A stretch of 36,517 bases of DNA from Betaproteobacteria bacterium. GTDB lineage: Bacteria; Pseudomonadota; Gammaproteobacteria; Burkholderiales; Rhodocyclaceae. A program made the translations under genes and the position numbers. The notes beneath the pieces were generated by a model. That model worked only from the letters and a program-made list of their open reading frames with translations. It ran no database searches and was not told the DNA's origin. Below, one piece after another: positions 15,396 through 23,211 of the stretch; the stretch's first letter is position 1; each line of letters opens with the position of its first letter. The DNA lies in assembly GCA_009777925.1 (NCBI GenBank), contig WRKX01000012.1, positions 1 to 36,517 of the forward strand. Reading direction: 5' to 3'.

Positions 15396-16586
15396 CTACA
15401 GACGGGTGTAAGCAGCCAGACGGCTGAGTTTGGTGGTGGTTTCCTGCAGGGCGAGAAGAAAACCCTCGATTTCCGCCGCCCTGGTTTTTTCGCCCAGACT
15501 GACCCGGACGGCGCACTGCGCGAGGTCGGCAGGGACGCCCATCGCCAGCAAAACGTGCGAAGGGGAAGAATCGGCGCTGGAGCAGGCGGAACCGCTGGCG
15601 ATAGCAAATCCGGCGCGATCCAGCTTGCCGACCAGAGTTTCGCCATCCACGGAAGGGAAAGCGAAAAAACTGGTATTGGGCAAGCGCGGCGCGCCTGCGG
15701 CAAAAATGGAAGCTCCCATTTCCCGCAATCGCGCTTCCAGCCGTTCCCGTAAGGCTTCCTGGGCCCTGGCGCGTTCCGCCAGACGGGAAACAGCCAGTTC
15801 ACAGGCCGCGCCGAAGCCGACGATGGCAGCGATGTTTTCCGTGCCGGAACGCAGCCCTCGCTCCTGCCCACCGCCCGCGATCTGCGTCGCAAGATCGAGG
15901 CGTTTATCCATGACCAGGGCGGCAGCGCCTTTGGGGCCGCAGATTTTATGCGAGGAAATCGTAAGCGCATGGACGCCCGCGTTATTTAACACGCGAAAAT
16001 CAATCGGCATTCTGCCGAGCGCCTGTACCGCGTCCGTATGAAACCAGCCGCCATCCGGCGCGATTTCCCGGACACAGGCGGCAATTGCCGCGACATCATG
16101 AATCACGCCGGTCTCATTATTCGCCAGCATGACCGACCAGCGCCGGGGTTTCTCCTCTGCGGCGGCCTCTACATCAGCCAAATGGATTTGTCCTTCCGCG
16201 TCAACCGGCAGTTGCGTGAGCTGCCAGCCCTGGGCGCGAAGCTGACGCGCCGCGTTCAGCACGGAAAGATGCTCCGTCGCGCCGACCGCCACCGTTTCCG
16301 CCCTGCCGCTTGTCACGGCTCCGCGAAAGGTCGCGCCCGCCCCCTTGAGAAAAAGGTTATTGGCTTCGCTGCCCCCGCTCGTGAAAATAATTTCTGTCGG
16401 GTGCGCCCCTGTCGCGGCGGCAACCTGCTCGCGCGCTTTTTCCAATGCGGCAAGCGCGGCGCGGCCATACTCGTGTCGGCTGGAAGCATTGCCATAACGA
16501 GCGGAAAAATAAGGCAGCATCGCCTCCACAACCCGTTCATCAACGGGTGTGGTCGCGTTATGGTCAAAGTAAATCGGGGCAAACAT
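15396..16586 (-). CDS. NifS/IscS-like cysteine desulfurase (second copy)
   Basis: Also a PLP cysteine desulfurase. The 396-aa product has IYFDHNATTPVDERVVEAM, a PLP lysine in TISSHKICGPKG and the catalytic cysteine in ASGSACSSADSSPSHVLLAMG. It is clearly diverged from the adjacent IscS and ends TTTKLSRLAAYTRL, lacking the IscS-type IscU-binding tail, so it is closer to NifS. It lies between iscR and iscS. Desulfurase function is secure. Whether it feeds IscU, or another acceptor, is not evident. Confidence 0.9.
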   Translation of the reverse strand: MFAPIYFDHNATTPVDERVVEAMLPYFSARYGNASSRHEYGRAALAALEKAREQVAAATGAHPTEIIFTSGGSEANNLFLKGAGATFRGAVTSGRAETVAVGATEHLSVLNAARQLRAQGWQLTQLPVDAEGQIHLADVEAAAEEKPRRWSVMLANNETGVIHDVAAIAACVREIAPDGGWFHTDAVQALGRMPIDFRVLNNAGVHALTISSHKICGPKGAAALVMDKRLDLATQIAGGGQERGLRSGTENIAAIVGFGAACELAVSRLAERARAQEALRERLEARLREMGASIFAAGAPRLPNTSFFAFPSVDGETLVGKLDRAGFAIASGSACSSADSSPSHVLLAMGVPADLAQCAVRVSLGEKTRAAEIEGFLLALQETTTKLSRLAAYTRL

Positions 16587-16625
16587 GATATAAGGGCGCA
16601 GGCTTCAGGTGGAAATTCGGGAAAA

Positions 16626-17126
16626 TCAGGCCGGAACCAAAGAGGGCGAAGAAGTTTTGACGCGCGCGCGGGCGCGGCGCGGTGGCGTCTGCGCGGCAGG
16701 AACCCAGCCTTCCCTGCTTGTGTGCCGGGCGACCAGATCGCCCAGAGAAACAGAGGCAAGGTAATCCAGCATTTTCTTGTTCAAATCGCTCCACAGATCG
16801 TGCGTCATGCAGCGGCTATTGTTCTGGCAATCGCCGTTGCCGTTGCACAGAGTGGCGTCCAGATGTTCATCAACCGCCTGGATGATGTCAATGACGGTAA
16901 TCCGGGACATGTGCCGCCCCAGGTGGTAGCCGCCGCCCGGACCGCGTATGCTCGTCACCAGACCATTGCGGCGCAAACGGGAAAACAACTGTTCCATATA
17001 GGATAGTGAAATATCCTGCCGCTCGCAGATGCTGGCAAGCGAAACCGGCTGCTCTTCGCGCTGGTCGTGTAATGCCAGATCCATCATGGCGGTTACGGCG
17101 AACCGTCCTTTAGTAGTCAAACGCAT
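16626..17126 (-). CDS. iscR: Fe-S-sensing repressor IscR
   Basis: Rrf2-family regulator that represses the isc operon when loaded with a [2Fe-2S] cluster. The 166-aa product has the winged helix ([49 protein letters not shown]). Cluster ligands are C94, C100, C106 and H109 in [20 protein letters not shown]. The C-terminal tail is basic. ATG at 17126 is chosen over the track's 17213 because AGGAG lies 5 nt upstream and IscR proteins begin MRLT. The first gene of the isc set is normally autoregulated; no clear operator was identified. Confidence 0.96.
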   Translation of the reverse strand: MRLTTKGRFAVTAMMDLALHDQREEQPVSLASICERQDISLSYMEQLFSRLRRNGLVTSIRGPGGGYHLGRHMSRITVIDIIQAVDEHLDATLCNGNGDCQNNSRCMTHDLWSDLNKKMLDYLASVSLGDLVARHTSREGWVPAAQTPPRRARARVKTSSPSLVPA

Positions 17127-17179
17127 AGTGTCTCCTGAGGATATTTTGTTGCAGACGCCGGAACGGATTATTTGCGCCA

Positions 17180-17199
17180 CCCCGCTCTCAAGGACGGGG
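17180..17199. repeat. Small hairpin in the iscR leader
   Basis: CCCCGctctcaaggaCGGGG, 5-bp stem, about 54 bp before the iscR start. It could be an mRNA leader structure or a relic palindrome. No function is assigned. Confidence 0.35.
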
Positions 17200-17316
17200 A
17201 TTCCATGCAACAAGCCAGGGAGCCTGCGGCTCCATAAACGCTTGTCTCGCTCGCCTCGTCATAAAATGGCGAGGGTTGCGCTCGCTGCCTATTTATCCTA
17301 TCGGCAGCATCGGCAT

Positions 17317-18057
17317 TTAGTCAACTATTTTACTCAGGTATTTTGCGTCGAAGTCGTCTTTGGCCTCGGCGATGTCTTCCGCCCGGATGCCTTTTTCCTG
17401 TAGGTGCTTAAGCAGCGTTTCCAGACGCCGGTCGGTTTCCGCCGCGTGATTCAGGAGGGCGTGCAGGGTGACCAGAAGGGGGTCGTTCTGGTCGCCGCCA
17501 ACGGCATAGGCGGAAAAATCCATGGGCCGCGCCGCGCTTGCCGATGTTTCTTCCAGCAGCCGCGCCGGAATGCCAAGGGCGGTGACGCCGGGAGGCACAT
17601 CTTTGGTGACGACCGAATTGGAGCCGATTTTTGCGCCTTTGCCGATGGTAATCGGTCCCAGCACTTTTGCGCCCGCGCCGACCACAACCCGGTCTTCCAG
17701 AGTCGGGTGGCGCTTGCCCTTTTCCCATGAAGTGCCGCCCAGGGTAACGCCGTGATAGAGGGTGACATCGTTGCCGATCACGGTGGTTTCGCCGATAACG
17801 ACGCTCATGCCGTGGTCAATGAAAAAACGCCGTCCGATAACCGCTGCCGGATGAATTTCGATGCCGGTCAGGGCGCGGCCAAAATGCGCAGTCAGCCGCG
17901 CAAGCCAGAATAACCGCCAGCGCCAGAGGCGATGCGCCAGACGATGAATGACAAGCGCGTGAATGCCCGGATAGCAGGTCAATACTTCCAGGAAAGAACG
18001 CGCCGCCGGATCGCGGGCAAAAACCGAAGCGATGTCTTCGCGCAACCGCTGAAACAT
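17317..18057 (-). CDS. cysE: Serine O-acetyltransferase
   Basis: Makes O-acetylserine from serine and acetyl-CoA, the rate-limiting step of cysteine synthesis, and so supplies substrate to the desulfurases encoded after it. The 246-aa product has the N-terminal helical part ([17 protein letters not shown]). The left-handed beta-helix of hexapeptide repeats follows: [41 protein letters not shown], then [25 protein letters not shown] at 18057 fits homologs; a GTG at 18087 would add 10 residues. The leader contains a long inverted repeat. Confidence 0.95.
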   Translation of the reverse strand: MFQRLREDIASVFARDPAARSFLEVLTCYPGIHALVIHRLAHRLWRWRLFWLARLTAHFGRALTGIEIHPAAVIGRRFFIDHGMSVVIGETTVIGNDVTLYHGVTLGGTSWEKGKRHPTLEDRVVVGAGAKVLGPITIGKGAKIGSNSVVTKDVPPGVTALGIPARLLEETSASAARPMDFSAYAVGGDQNDPLLVTLHALLNHAAETDRRLETLLKHLQEKGIRAEDIAEAKDDFDAKYLSKIVD

Positions 18058-18096
18058 GAAATGCCCGTAAAAAAGAAAAGAGCGCACATTGTAAGG

Positions 18097-18149
18097 CAGC
18101 AGGGAGCGCGATGGCGCTAAACACGCATTGAGCGCAATCTCCCTGCTGC
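18097..18149. promoter_or_regulatory. Long inverted repeat between cysE and the cytochrome gene
   Basis: GCAGCAGGGAG and CTCCCTGCTGC form an 11-bp perfect stem, extended imperfectly by GCGC/GCGC inside. It lies just upstream of the cysE start region. Transcribed toward cysE it would be a stable leader hairpin. Read as DNA it could be an operator for two divergent genes. No function is proven. Confidence 0.4.
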
Positions 18150-18251
18150 GTAGGAGGGCGATTTTAAAAGGCTGTGAGCTGCCGTTACAAAACGTTGCAT
18201 ATTGCGGCGCAAGGTTATGGCGTAGCGGGAAAAATCAATTGGGAATATGTT

Positions 18252-18257
18252 TATAAT
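18252..18257 (+). promoter_or_regulatory. Possible -10 box for the cytochrome gene
   Basis: TATAAT, 88 bp before the start codon. No good -35 box stands at 16-18 nt, so the call rests on the -10 alone. Confidence 0.3.
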
Positions 18258-18344
18258 TCTGGTTCGCGCGAAATTGCCCATCGCGCTGTCACAGGCAGAA
18301 AAGGCAATTTTGCCATTCCCATTCAGTACAACGGAGAATTTCCC

Positions 18345-18797
18345 ATGATGAAAAAAATAACCCTGGCTGCTTGCGCGCTTGTCGTTGCGGGTTCCGCTTT
18401 TGCCATTGAACCTGACAAGGCCATCAAATTCCGTCAGGCAGGTTACAGCTACATGAGCTGGAATATGAGCAAAATCAAGGATAACGTGGAAGGAACCTAT
18501 AAGCAGGCGGAAGTCATTGCCGCCGCCAACACGATTGCCGCCATTGCCAATTCCGGCATGGGCGCGCTATATGTCCCCGGTTCTGAAAAAGATGTGGGCA
18601 ATGTCAAGACCTACGTCAGACCGGAATTTTTCAGCAAACCCCAGGAAGTAGCCAGGATCGCGCAATCCTTCAATAAGGAAGCCAATGAGCTGGCCAGGAT
18701 TGCCGCTACGGGCAGCTCCGCCGAAGTAAAAGAGCAGTTCGGGAAAGTCGGCGGCACCTGCAAGGCTTGCCATGACGATTTCAAGATGAAGAACTGA
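18345..18797 (+). CDS. Cytochrome c'-family periplasmic protein
   Basis: High-spin c-type haem protein of the four-helix cytochrome c' type. The family is linked to NO binding or electron transfer; the exact role here is not known. The 150-aa precursor has a Sec signal peptide (residues 1-20, MMKKITLAACALVVAGSAFA). The mature protein is helical (KAIKFRQAGYSYMSWNMSKI) and has a single C-terminal haem site CKACH at residues 139-143, followed by DDFKMKN. GGAG lies about 8 nt before ATG. The track start at 18174 is too early. It stands alone with its own terminator. Confidence 0.92.
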   Translation: MMKKITLAACALVVAGSAFAIEPDKAIKFRQAGYSYMSWNMSKIKDNVEGTYKQAEVIAAANTIAAIANSGMGALYVPGSEKDVGNVKTYVRPEFFSKPQEVARIAQSFNKEANELARIAATGSSAEVKEQFGKVGGTCKACHDDFKMKN

Positions 18798-18861
18798 AAC
18801 ATGGCGGCGCAGGTTTTCTCGCCTGTTTGAGGAGTCTCTGGTTTTGAGACCTGGGCGACCC

Positions 18862-18889
18862 AAAAGCGGCTTCTACAGGCCGCTTTTTT
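18862..18889 (+). terminator. Rho-independent terminator of the cytochrome gene
   Basis: AAAAGCGGC, 7-8 nt loop, GCCGCTTTTTT. A GC stem followed by a T-run, 65 bp after the stop. Confidence 0.85.
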
Positions 18890-18988
18890 ATTGGGTATTG
18901 CCTACTCCGCCATGAATGACAAGGCTGAAGCGCGACGCATGGCCTGATATTTGGCTAAAATAAAATATTTATAGTTTGGATGAATGCC

Positions 18989-19381
18989 ATGATAGGTATC
19001 CTGCTCATCACCCACGGCACTTTAGGTGAATCGCTTGTACAAAATGCCTGCCATATCCTCAAAAAACGCCCACCACTTCTGGCGCAGCTTGGGGTGGCTG
19101 CAGAGGACGACCCGCTGGCTATGCTCCCGTTCGCACGCGGAATACTGGCGCAGGTCGACGGCGGCGAGGGCGTTCTGGTAATGACAGATATATACGGAGC
19201 GACCCCGGCGAACATTGCCGGCGAATTGCTGAAAGCGGGGCGGGTGGAAGGCGTTGCCGGCGTCAGTCTGCCCATGCTCCTGCGCGCCCTGAACTACCGC
19301 GAAGCGGGGATGAATACCCTGGTTGCCAGGGCGCTTTCCGGCGCGCGCGACGGCGCGCTCGACATGCTGAAGGATGTTTGA
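18989..19381 (+). CDS. PTS EIIA component, mannose (PtsA/AgaF) type
   Basis: Accepts phosphate from HPr on a histidine. In many betaproteobacteria it has no EIIB/EIIC partners and is thought to be regulatory. The product (130 aa from the ATG at 18989; 133 from 18980) begins IGILLITHGTLGESL, with phospho-acceptor H9. It has VLVMTDIYGATPANIAGEL and SLPMLLRALNYRE, typical of EIIA-Man. The start at 18989 is preferred because GGA precedes it at usual spacing. It overlaps ptsH (TGATG). Confidence 0.9.
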   Translation: MIGILLITHGTLGESLVQNACHILKKRPPLLAQLGVAAEDDPLAMLPFARGILAQVDGGEGVLVMTDIYGATPANIAGELLKAGRVEGVAGVSLPMLLRALNYREAGMNTLVARALSGARDGALDMLKDV

Positions 19382-19644
19382 TGCAGCGGGAAGTCGAGAT
19401 TCTCAATAAACTGGGGCTGCATGCCCGTCCCTCAGCCCAGCTTGCGCAACTGGCAGGCACCTTTGCCAGCGAAGTATGGCTGGAACGAAGCGGACGCCGG
19501 ATCAACGCAAAAAGCATCATGGGCGTGATGATGCTGGCGGCGGGGCAGGGCAGGCGCCTGATTCTGGAGACTTCAGGAAGCGATGAAGAGGCGGCAATGA
19601 ACGCAATTGTCGCATTGATCGAAAATCGTTTTGGCGAGGAGTAG
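19381..19644 (+). CDS. ptsH: Phosphocarrier protein HPr
   Basis: Carries phosphate from EI to EIIA. The 87-aa product has the active site LGLHARPSAQL with H14 and the regulatory serine site NAKSIMGVM with S45. The presence of Ser with the INAKSIMGVM context suggests control by an HPr kinase, which is not in the window. The ATG at 19381 shares one base with the previous stop. GAGGAG near its 3' end serves ptsI. Confidence 0.96.
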   Translation: MQREVEILNKLGLHARPSAQLAQLAGTFASEVWLERSGRRINAKSIMGVMMLAAGQGRRLILETSGSDEEAAMNAIVALIENRFGEE

Positions 19645-19648
19645 AAGC

Positions 19649-21421
19649 GTGAGTTTTACCCTGCACGGTTTGGGAGTTTCCGGCGGCATCGCAATCGGGC
19701 GCGCGCTTTTGATGTCGCATGCCACTCTGGAGGTAGCGCACTTGACGCTGACTACCCGCCAGGTTGAGCGGGAAATCGGACGTTTGGAGCGCGCTCTGGA
19801 GACGGTGCGGGAAGAACTGGTAAACCTGCGCGCGCAGAATGAATCTTCCGCCGTCGCGCCCAGTGAATTGATGGCCTTCATTGATTTGCACATGCTGTTT
19901 CTATCCGACCCGGAACTGGTGGAGGCGACGAAACACATCATCCGCGAACGTCTGTGCAACGCGGAATGGGCATTAGTGCAGCGTATGGAACAGTTGGTCG
20001 GGCAATTTGACCAGTTTGACGACCCTTACCTCAGAGAACGCAAATACGATGTCCTGCAAGTCGGGGAACGGGTGATTCAGGAGTTGCTGGGCAAGCCTGC
20101 CCGGACGACGCTTGGCAAAAGAAAAACGCCTGAAACCACGGAAGAAAACCTCATCGTCGTGGCGCACGATCTTTCACCTACCGACACGATTGCCTTCAAG
20201 GGGCGTCATTTCGCCTCGTTCGTTACCGACGTAGGCGGCGCTACCTCGCATACCGCCATTCTGGCGCGCAGCATGACTATTCCCGCCATCGTCGGTCTGG
20301 TCAGCGCAAGGGCGATGATCCGAAACGGCGAATGGCTGATTGTGGATGGTCAGCGCGGGGTCTTGATAATTGACCCCGACGAGCAGATTCTCGACGAATA
20401 CAGAATCAGGAAAGAACTGCTGGAGCTGGAGCGCAGCAAGCTGAAACGGCTGAAGTCCACCATTTCGCAAACGCTGGATGGCGTCCAGATCAGCCTTCTT
20501 GCCAACATTGAGCTTCCTTCCGATACGGACGCCGTTCTGGAATCCGGCGCCGACGGCGTTGGTCTCTTCCGCACGGAATTCCTTTTTCTGGGGCGGGGCG
20601 ACATGCCTTCGGAAGACGAACAGTTTGAAGCCTACCGGAAGGTGGTCAAGGCGATGGACGGGCGTACCGCCGTTATCCGCACTTTTGATCTGGGCGGCGA
20701 TAAATCGCTTGACCGCCAGCGTACCCCGACCAATCCCGCCCTGGGACGCCGCGCCATCCGTTTCTCGCTGGCCGAACCCAAAATGTTTCATACCCAATTA
20801 CGCGCCATTTTGCGCGCCTCGCGCTATGGCAGGGTGAAACTTTTGATTCCCATGTTGTCGCACGCGCGCCAGATAGACGCTTCCCTGAGCGCAATCGCGC
20901 AGGCCAAAGCCAGTTTGCTGGAAGAAAAAATCCCCTTCAATCGTGACATTGAGATTGGCGGCATGATTGAAATTCCGGGCGCGGCGTTAGCCATCCATAT
21001 GTTCCTGAAACGGCTTTCCTTCCTTTCCATCGGAACCAACGACCTGATCCAATACACCCTTGCCATTGACCGTAGCGACGAGCAGGTTGCCAGTCTGTAT
21101 GATTCCCTTCACCCGGCGGTACTCGCGCTGATCGCGCATACCCTGGGCAGCGCCGAAAAGGCGGGCATACCCGTTTCGGTGTGCGGTGAAATGGCAGGCG
21201 ACCCGAAATTTACCCGCCTTCTTTTGGGGCTTGGGTTGCGGGTTTTTTCCATGCAGCCTTCGCAGATCATGGAAATCAAAAGCCGCATTATTCAGGCGGA
21301 TGTAGGCGAGATTACGCCCCTTGCCCGCCGCATCCTTAAACATGATGAAACGAGCAAGATTGAAGAGGCGGTGGAAAAGCTCAATCTTGGCAAATTTGGC
21401 CGCCCGGCCGGGACGCAGTAA
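19649..21421 (+). CDS. ptsI: PTS enzyme I (PEP-protein phosphotransferase)
   Basis: Transfers phosphate from PEP to HPr. The 590-aa product has the N-terminal swivelling domain, the phospho-histidine motif DVGGATSHTAILARS (H about 201) and the PEP-binding TIM-barrel motifs. These include GVGLFRTEFLFL, RTFDLGGDKS, IGTNDLIQYTLAIDR and the active-site Cys in VSVCGEMAGDP (about residue 511). A GTG start at 19649 is chosen because GAGGAG lies 7 nt upstream; the track's TTG at 19631 overlaps ptsH. No sugar-specific EIIB/EIIC is nearby, so the three proteins form a short phosphorelay. Confidence 0.95.
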   Translation: MSFTLHGLGVSGGIAIGRALLMSHATLEVAHLTLTTRQVEREIGRLERALETVREELVNLRAQNESSAVAPSELMAFIDLHMLFLSDPELVEATKHIIRERLCNAEWALVQRMEQLVGQFDQFDDPYLRERKYDVLQVGERVIQELLGKPARTTLGKRKTPETTEENLIVVAHDLSPTDTIAFKGRHFASFVTDVGGATSHTAILARSMTIPAIVGLVSARAMIRNGEWLIVDGQRGVLIIDPDEQILDEYRIRKELLELERSKLKRLKSTISQTLDGVQISLLANIELPSDTDAVLESGADGVGLFRTEFLFLGRGDMPSEDEQFEAYRKVVKAMDGRTAVIRTFDLGGDKSLDRQRTPTNPALGRRAIRFSLAEPKMFHTQLRAILRASRYGRVKLLIPMLSHARQIDASLSAIAQAKASLLEEKIPFNRDIEIGGMIEIPGAALAIHMFLKRLSFLSIGTNDLIQYTLAIDRSDEQVASLYDSLHPAVLALIAHTLGSAEKAGIPVSVCGEMAGDPKFTRLLLGLGLRVFSMQPSQIMEIKSRIIQADVGEITPLARRILKHDETSKIEEAVEKLNLGKFGRPAGTQ

Positions 21422-21443
21422 GCGCCAAAGTAAGCGCGAAAAA

Positions 21444-21473
21444 GCCGCACTCCGCAGAGATGCGGTGTGCGGC
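21444..21473 (-). terminator. Terminator between convergent ptsI and mdh
   Basis: GCCGCAC-T-CCGCA GAGA TGCGG-T-GTGCGGC, a 12-bp stem with a tetraloop. On the minus strand it is followed by TTTTTC, so it is a good terminator for mdh and may also stop ptsI. Confidence 0.85.
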
Positions 21474-21493
21474 TTGGCGGGAATGAAACGCGC

Positions 21494-22489
21494 TTACTTC
21501 AGCAAGTCTGCTACGGCGGCGCGCTCGTCTTCCAGTTCTTTCAGGGTGGCGTCCATTTTGCCCCTGGAATAGGCGTCAATTTCCAGTCCCTTTATGAGCG
21601 AAAACGCGCCGTTTTCGCACAGGCAGGGGAAGCCGAACACCAGTCCTTCGGGAACTCCGTAACCGTTATCGGCAGGAGCGGGAATGCCCATCGTTACCCA
21701 TTCGCTGGAACCCAGCACCCAGTCGCGGATGTGGTCAATCGCGGCATTGGCGGCGGAAGCGGCGGAAGAAAGTCCGCGCGCGTCAATGATAGCGGCGCCG
21801 CGTTTGCCGACGGTGGGCAGGAATACGTCGTTATTCCATGCGTCGTCATTGATGATCGCTTTTACCGAGTCGCCATTGGAAGTGACGAAACGGTAATCGG
21901 CGTACATGCTGGGCGAGTGATTGCCCCAGACTACCAGTTTTTTGAGCGAGGCAACGGGGCGTCCCGATTTTTGCGCCAGTTGGCTTAACGCCCGGTTGTG
22001 GTCCAGGCGCAGCATGCCGTGATAGTTAGCGGGGTTAGTGCGCCCGACCTTGATAGCGGCGGCGCGGGCAATGTAGGCGTTGGTGTTGCAGGGATTGCCG
22101 ACGACCAATACCCTGACGTTTTCTTTCGCATTTTCGGCAATGGCGCGGCCTTGCTCGGTGAAAATCGCGCCATTGGCTTGCAGGAGGTCGGCGCGTTCCA
22201 TGCCGGGGCCGCGCGGACGCGCGCCGACCAGGAGACAAACGTCGGCGTCTTTGAAAGCTACGGCGGGGTTATCGGTAGCGATGACTCCGGCCAGGAGCGG
22301 GAATGCGCAGTCGTCCAGTTCCATGATGACGCCCTGGACGGCTTTCTGTGCCTGTGGCAGGTCGAGGAGTTGCAGGATGACGGGCTGATCCCTGCCCAGC
22401 ATTTCGCCGGAAGCGATACGGAAAAGAAGGGCATAACCGATTTGGCCGGCAGCGCCGGTGACTGCAACGCGTAGGGGTGTTTTGGACAT
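21494..22489 (-). CDS. mdh: Malate dehydrogenase (NAD)
   Basis: Interconverts malate and oxaloacetate in the TCA cycle. The 331-aa product has the NAD-binding motif [13 protein letters not shown] (residues 10-22), [29 protein letters not shown], the substrate Asp/Arg motif [11 protein letters not shown] and the catalytic His in [12 protein letters not shown]. This is the longer LDH-like MDH found in betaproteobacteria. ATG at 22489 has AGGAG 7 nt upstream; the track's 22612 start is too early. Confidence 0.96.
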   Translation of the reverse strand: MSKTPLRVAVTGAAGQIGYALLFRIASGEMLGRDQPVILQLLDLPQAQKAVQGVIMELDDCAFPLLAGVIATDNPAVAFKDADVCLLVGARPRGPGMERADLLQANGAIFTEQGRAIAENAKENVRVLVVGNPCNTNAYIARAAAIKVGRTNPANYHGMLRLDHNRALSQLAQKSGRPVASLKKLVVWGNHSPSMYADYRFVTSNGDSVKAIINDDAWNNDVFLPTVGKRGAAIIDARGLSSAASAANAAIDHIRDWVLGSSEWVTMGIPAPADNGYGVPEGLVFGFPCLCENGAFSLIKGLEIDAYSRGKMDATLKELEDERAAVADLLK

Positions 22490-22849
22490 GAATATTCTCC
22501 TGTCAGGTGGATGTTTAAAAAGAAACCTTGAGCCACGGACGATGCAGCCTGGCCGCGCGTTTCGCGCAAGTCGTGCCATTCGTGGCAGGCGGCAAACTTG
22601 CGTTATGGGCATAACGAGCGCCTCAAATTCGTGCCGAAGAAGCCCGTAGTCTGGGCTGGCTTACTGAACCGGAAACGCGGCGAATGCTTATGTTAGGGGC
22701 GTAAGGAATAGGTGTCAATCCATGATCGGGGCAATCGCATTTGCCTCTCAGGGATCAAGCCGATACATACCTGGGAGCATCGCTGCCGAGAGCGCCAGGC
22801 ACAAGAGTGGTTCCTGCTTAATCCTGTACAGCAGGCAGAGGTTTTTGCC

Positions 22850-22965
22850 GGATTCCCGCCTGCGTTGGAATGACTATTGGGTTGGAGGCTGTGCCGGGAT
22901 GATGGAGTTTCAGGTCATTTGTACGAGCGCGATTTATCGCGCCCAGGCATTGCTGTCTGCAAGAT
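22850..22965. repeat. Composite intergenic repeat, copy B
   Basis: GGATTCCCGC...GGAATGAC...GAGGCTGTGCCGGGATGATGG then AGTTTCAGGTCATTTGTACG and a REP. It matches 12584-12695 in order. The tail GCCCAGGCATTGCTGTCTGC also resembles the sequence after REP copy 5. Confidence 0.6.
22921..22944. repeat. REP palindrome copy 3
   Basis: GTACGAGCGCGATTTATCGC followed by GCCC; same core as the other copies. Confidence 0.8.
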
Positions 22966-23211
22966 CGCCATTTTGAGTGTGCCGAGGCTTTATATCGGCA
23001 CAACTACCGCCTGTCGCGCGGCAATAACCGTTAGTCGCTTTTTCGGGAAAAACGCGCCTTAAATACTTAGAATTATCTCAACCTATCATGATACACCACA
23101 ACTTATTATGACTGGTTTGGTTGTTCTTGCCATTATCATTGGTACGATACAAATTATCCATATTTAATAGAACCGCCTACGCTTTGCCGTAAGGCGACGA
23201 AGGAGAACCCC

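Larger units (their letters stand above)
22490..23211. other. Intergenic region mdh-pilY1
   Basis: No supported gene in 722 bp between divergent genes. It contains the composite repeat copy B with REP copy 3. The AT-rich last 150 bp before pilY1 (about 23060-23170) probably holds the pilY1 promoter, but no clear sigma-70 or sigma-54 pair was found. Confidence 0.6.

Noticed and set aside
16038-17006. 322-aa plus-strand ORF opposite iscR and the NifS-like gene
   Set aside because: It is antisense to two well-supported genes; a GC-rich shadow frame.
20174-20797. 207-aa minus-strand ORF opposite ptsI
   Set aside because: A shadow of the enzyme I coding sequence with no signature of its own.
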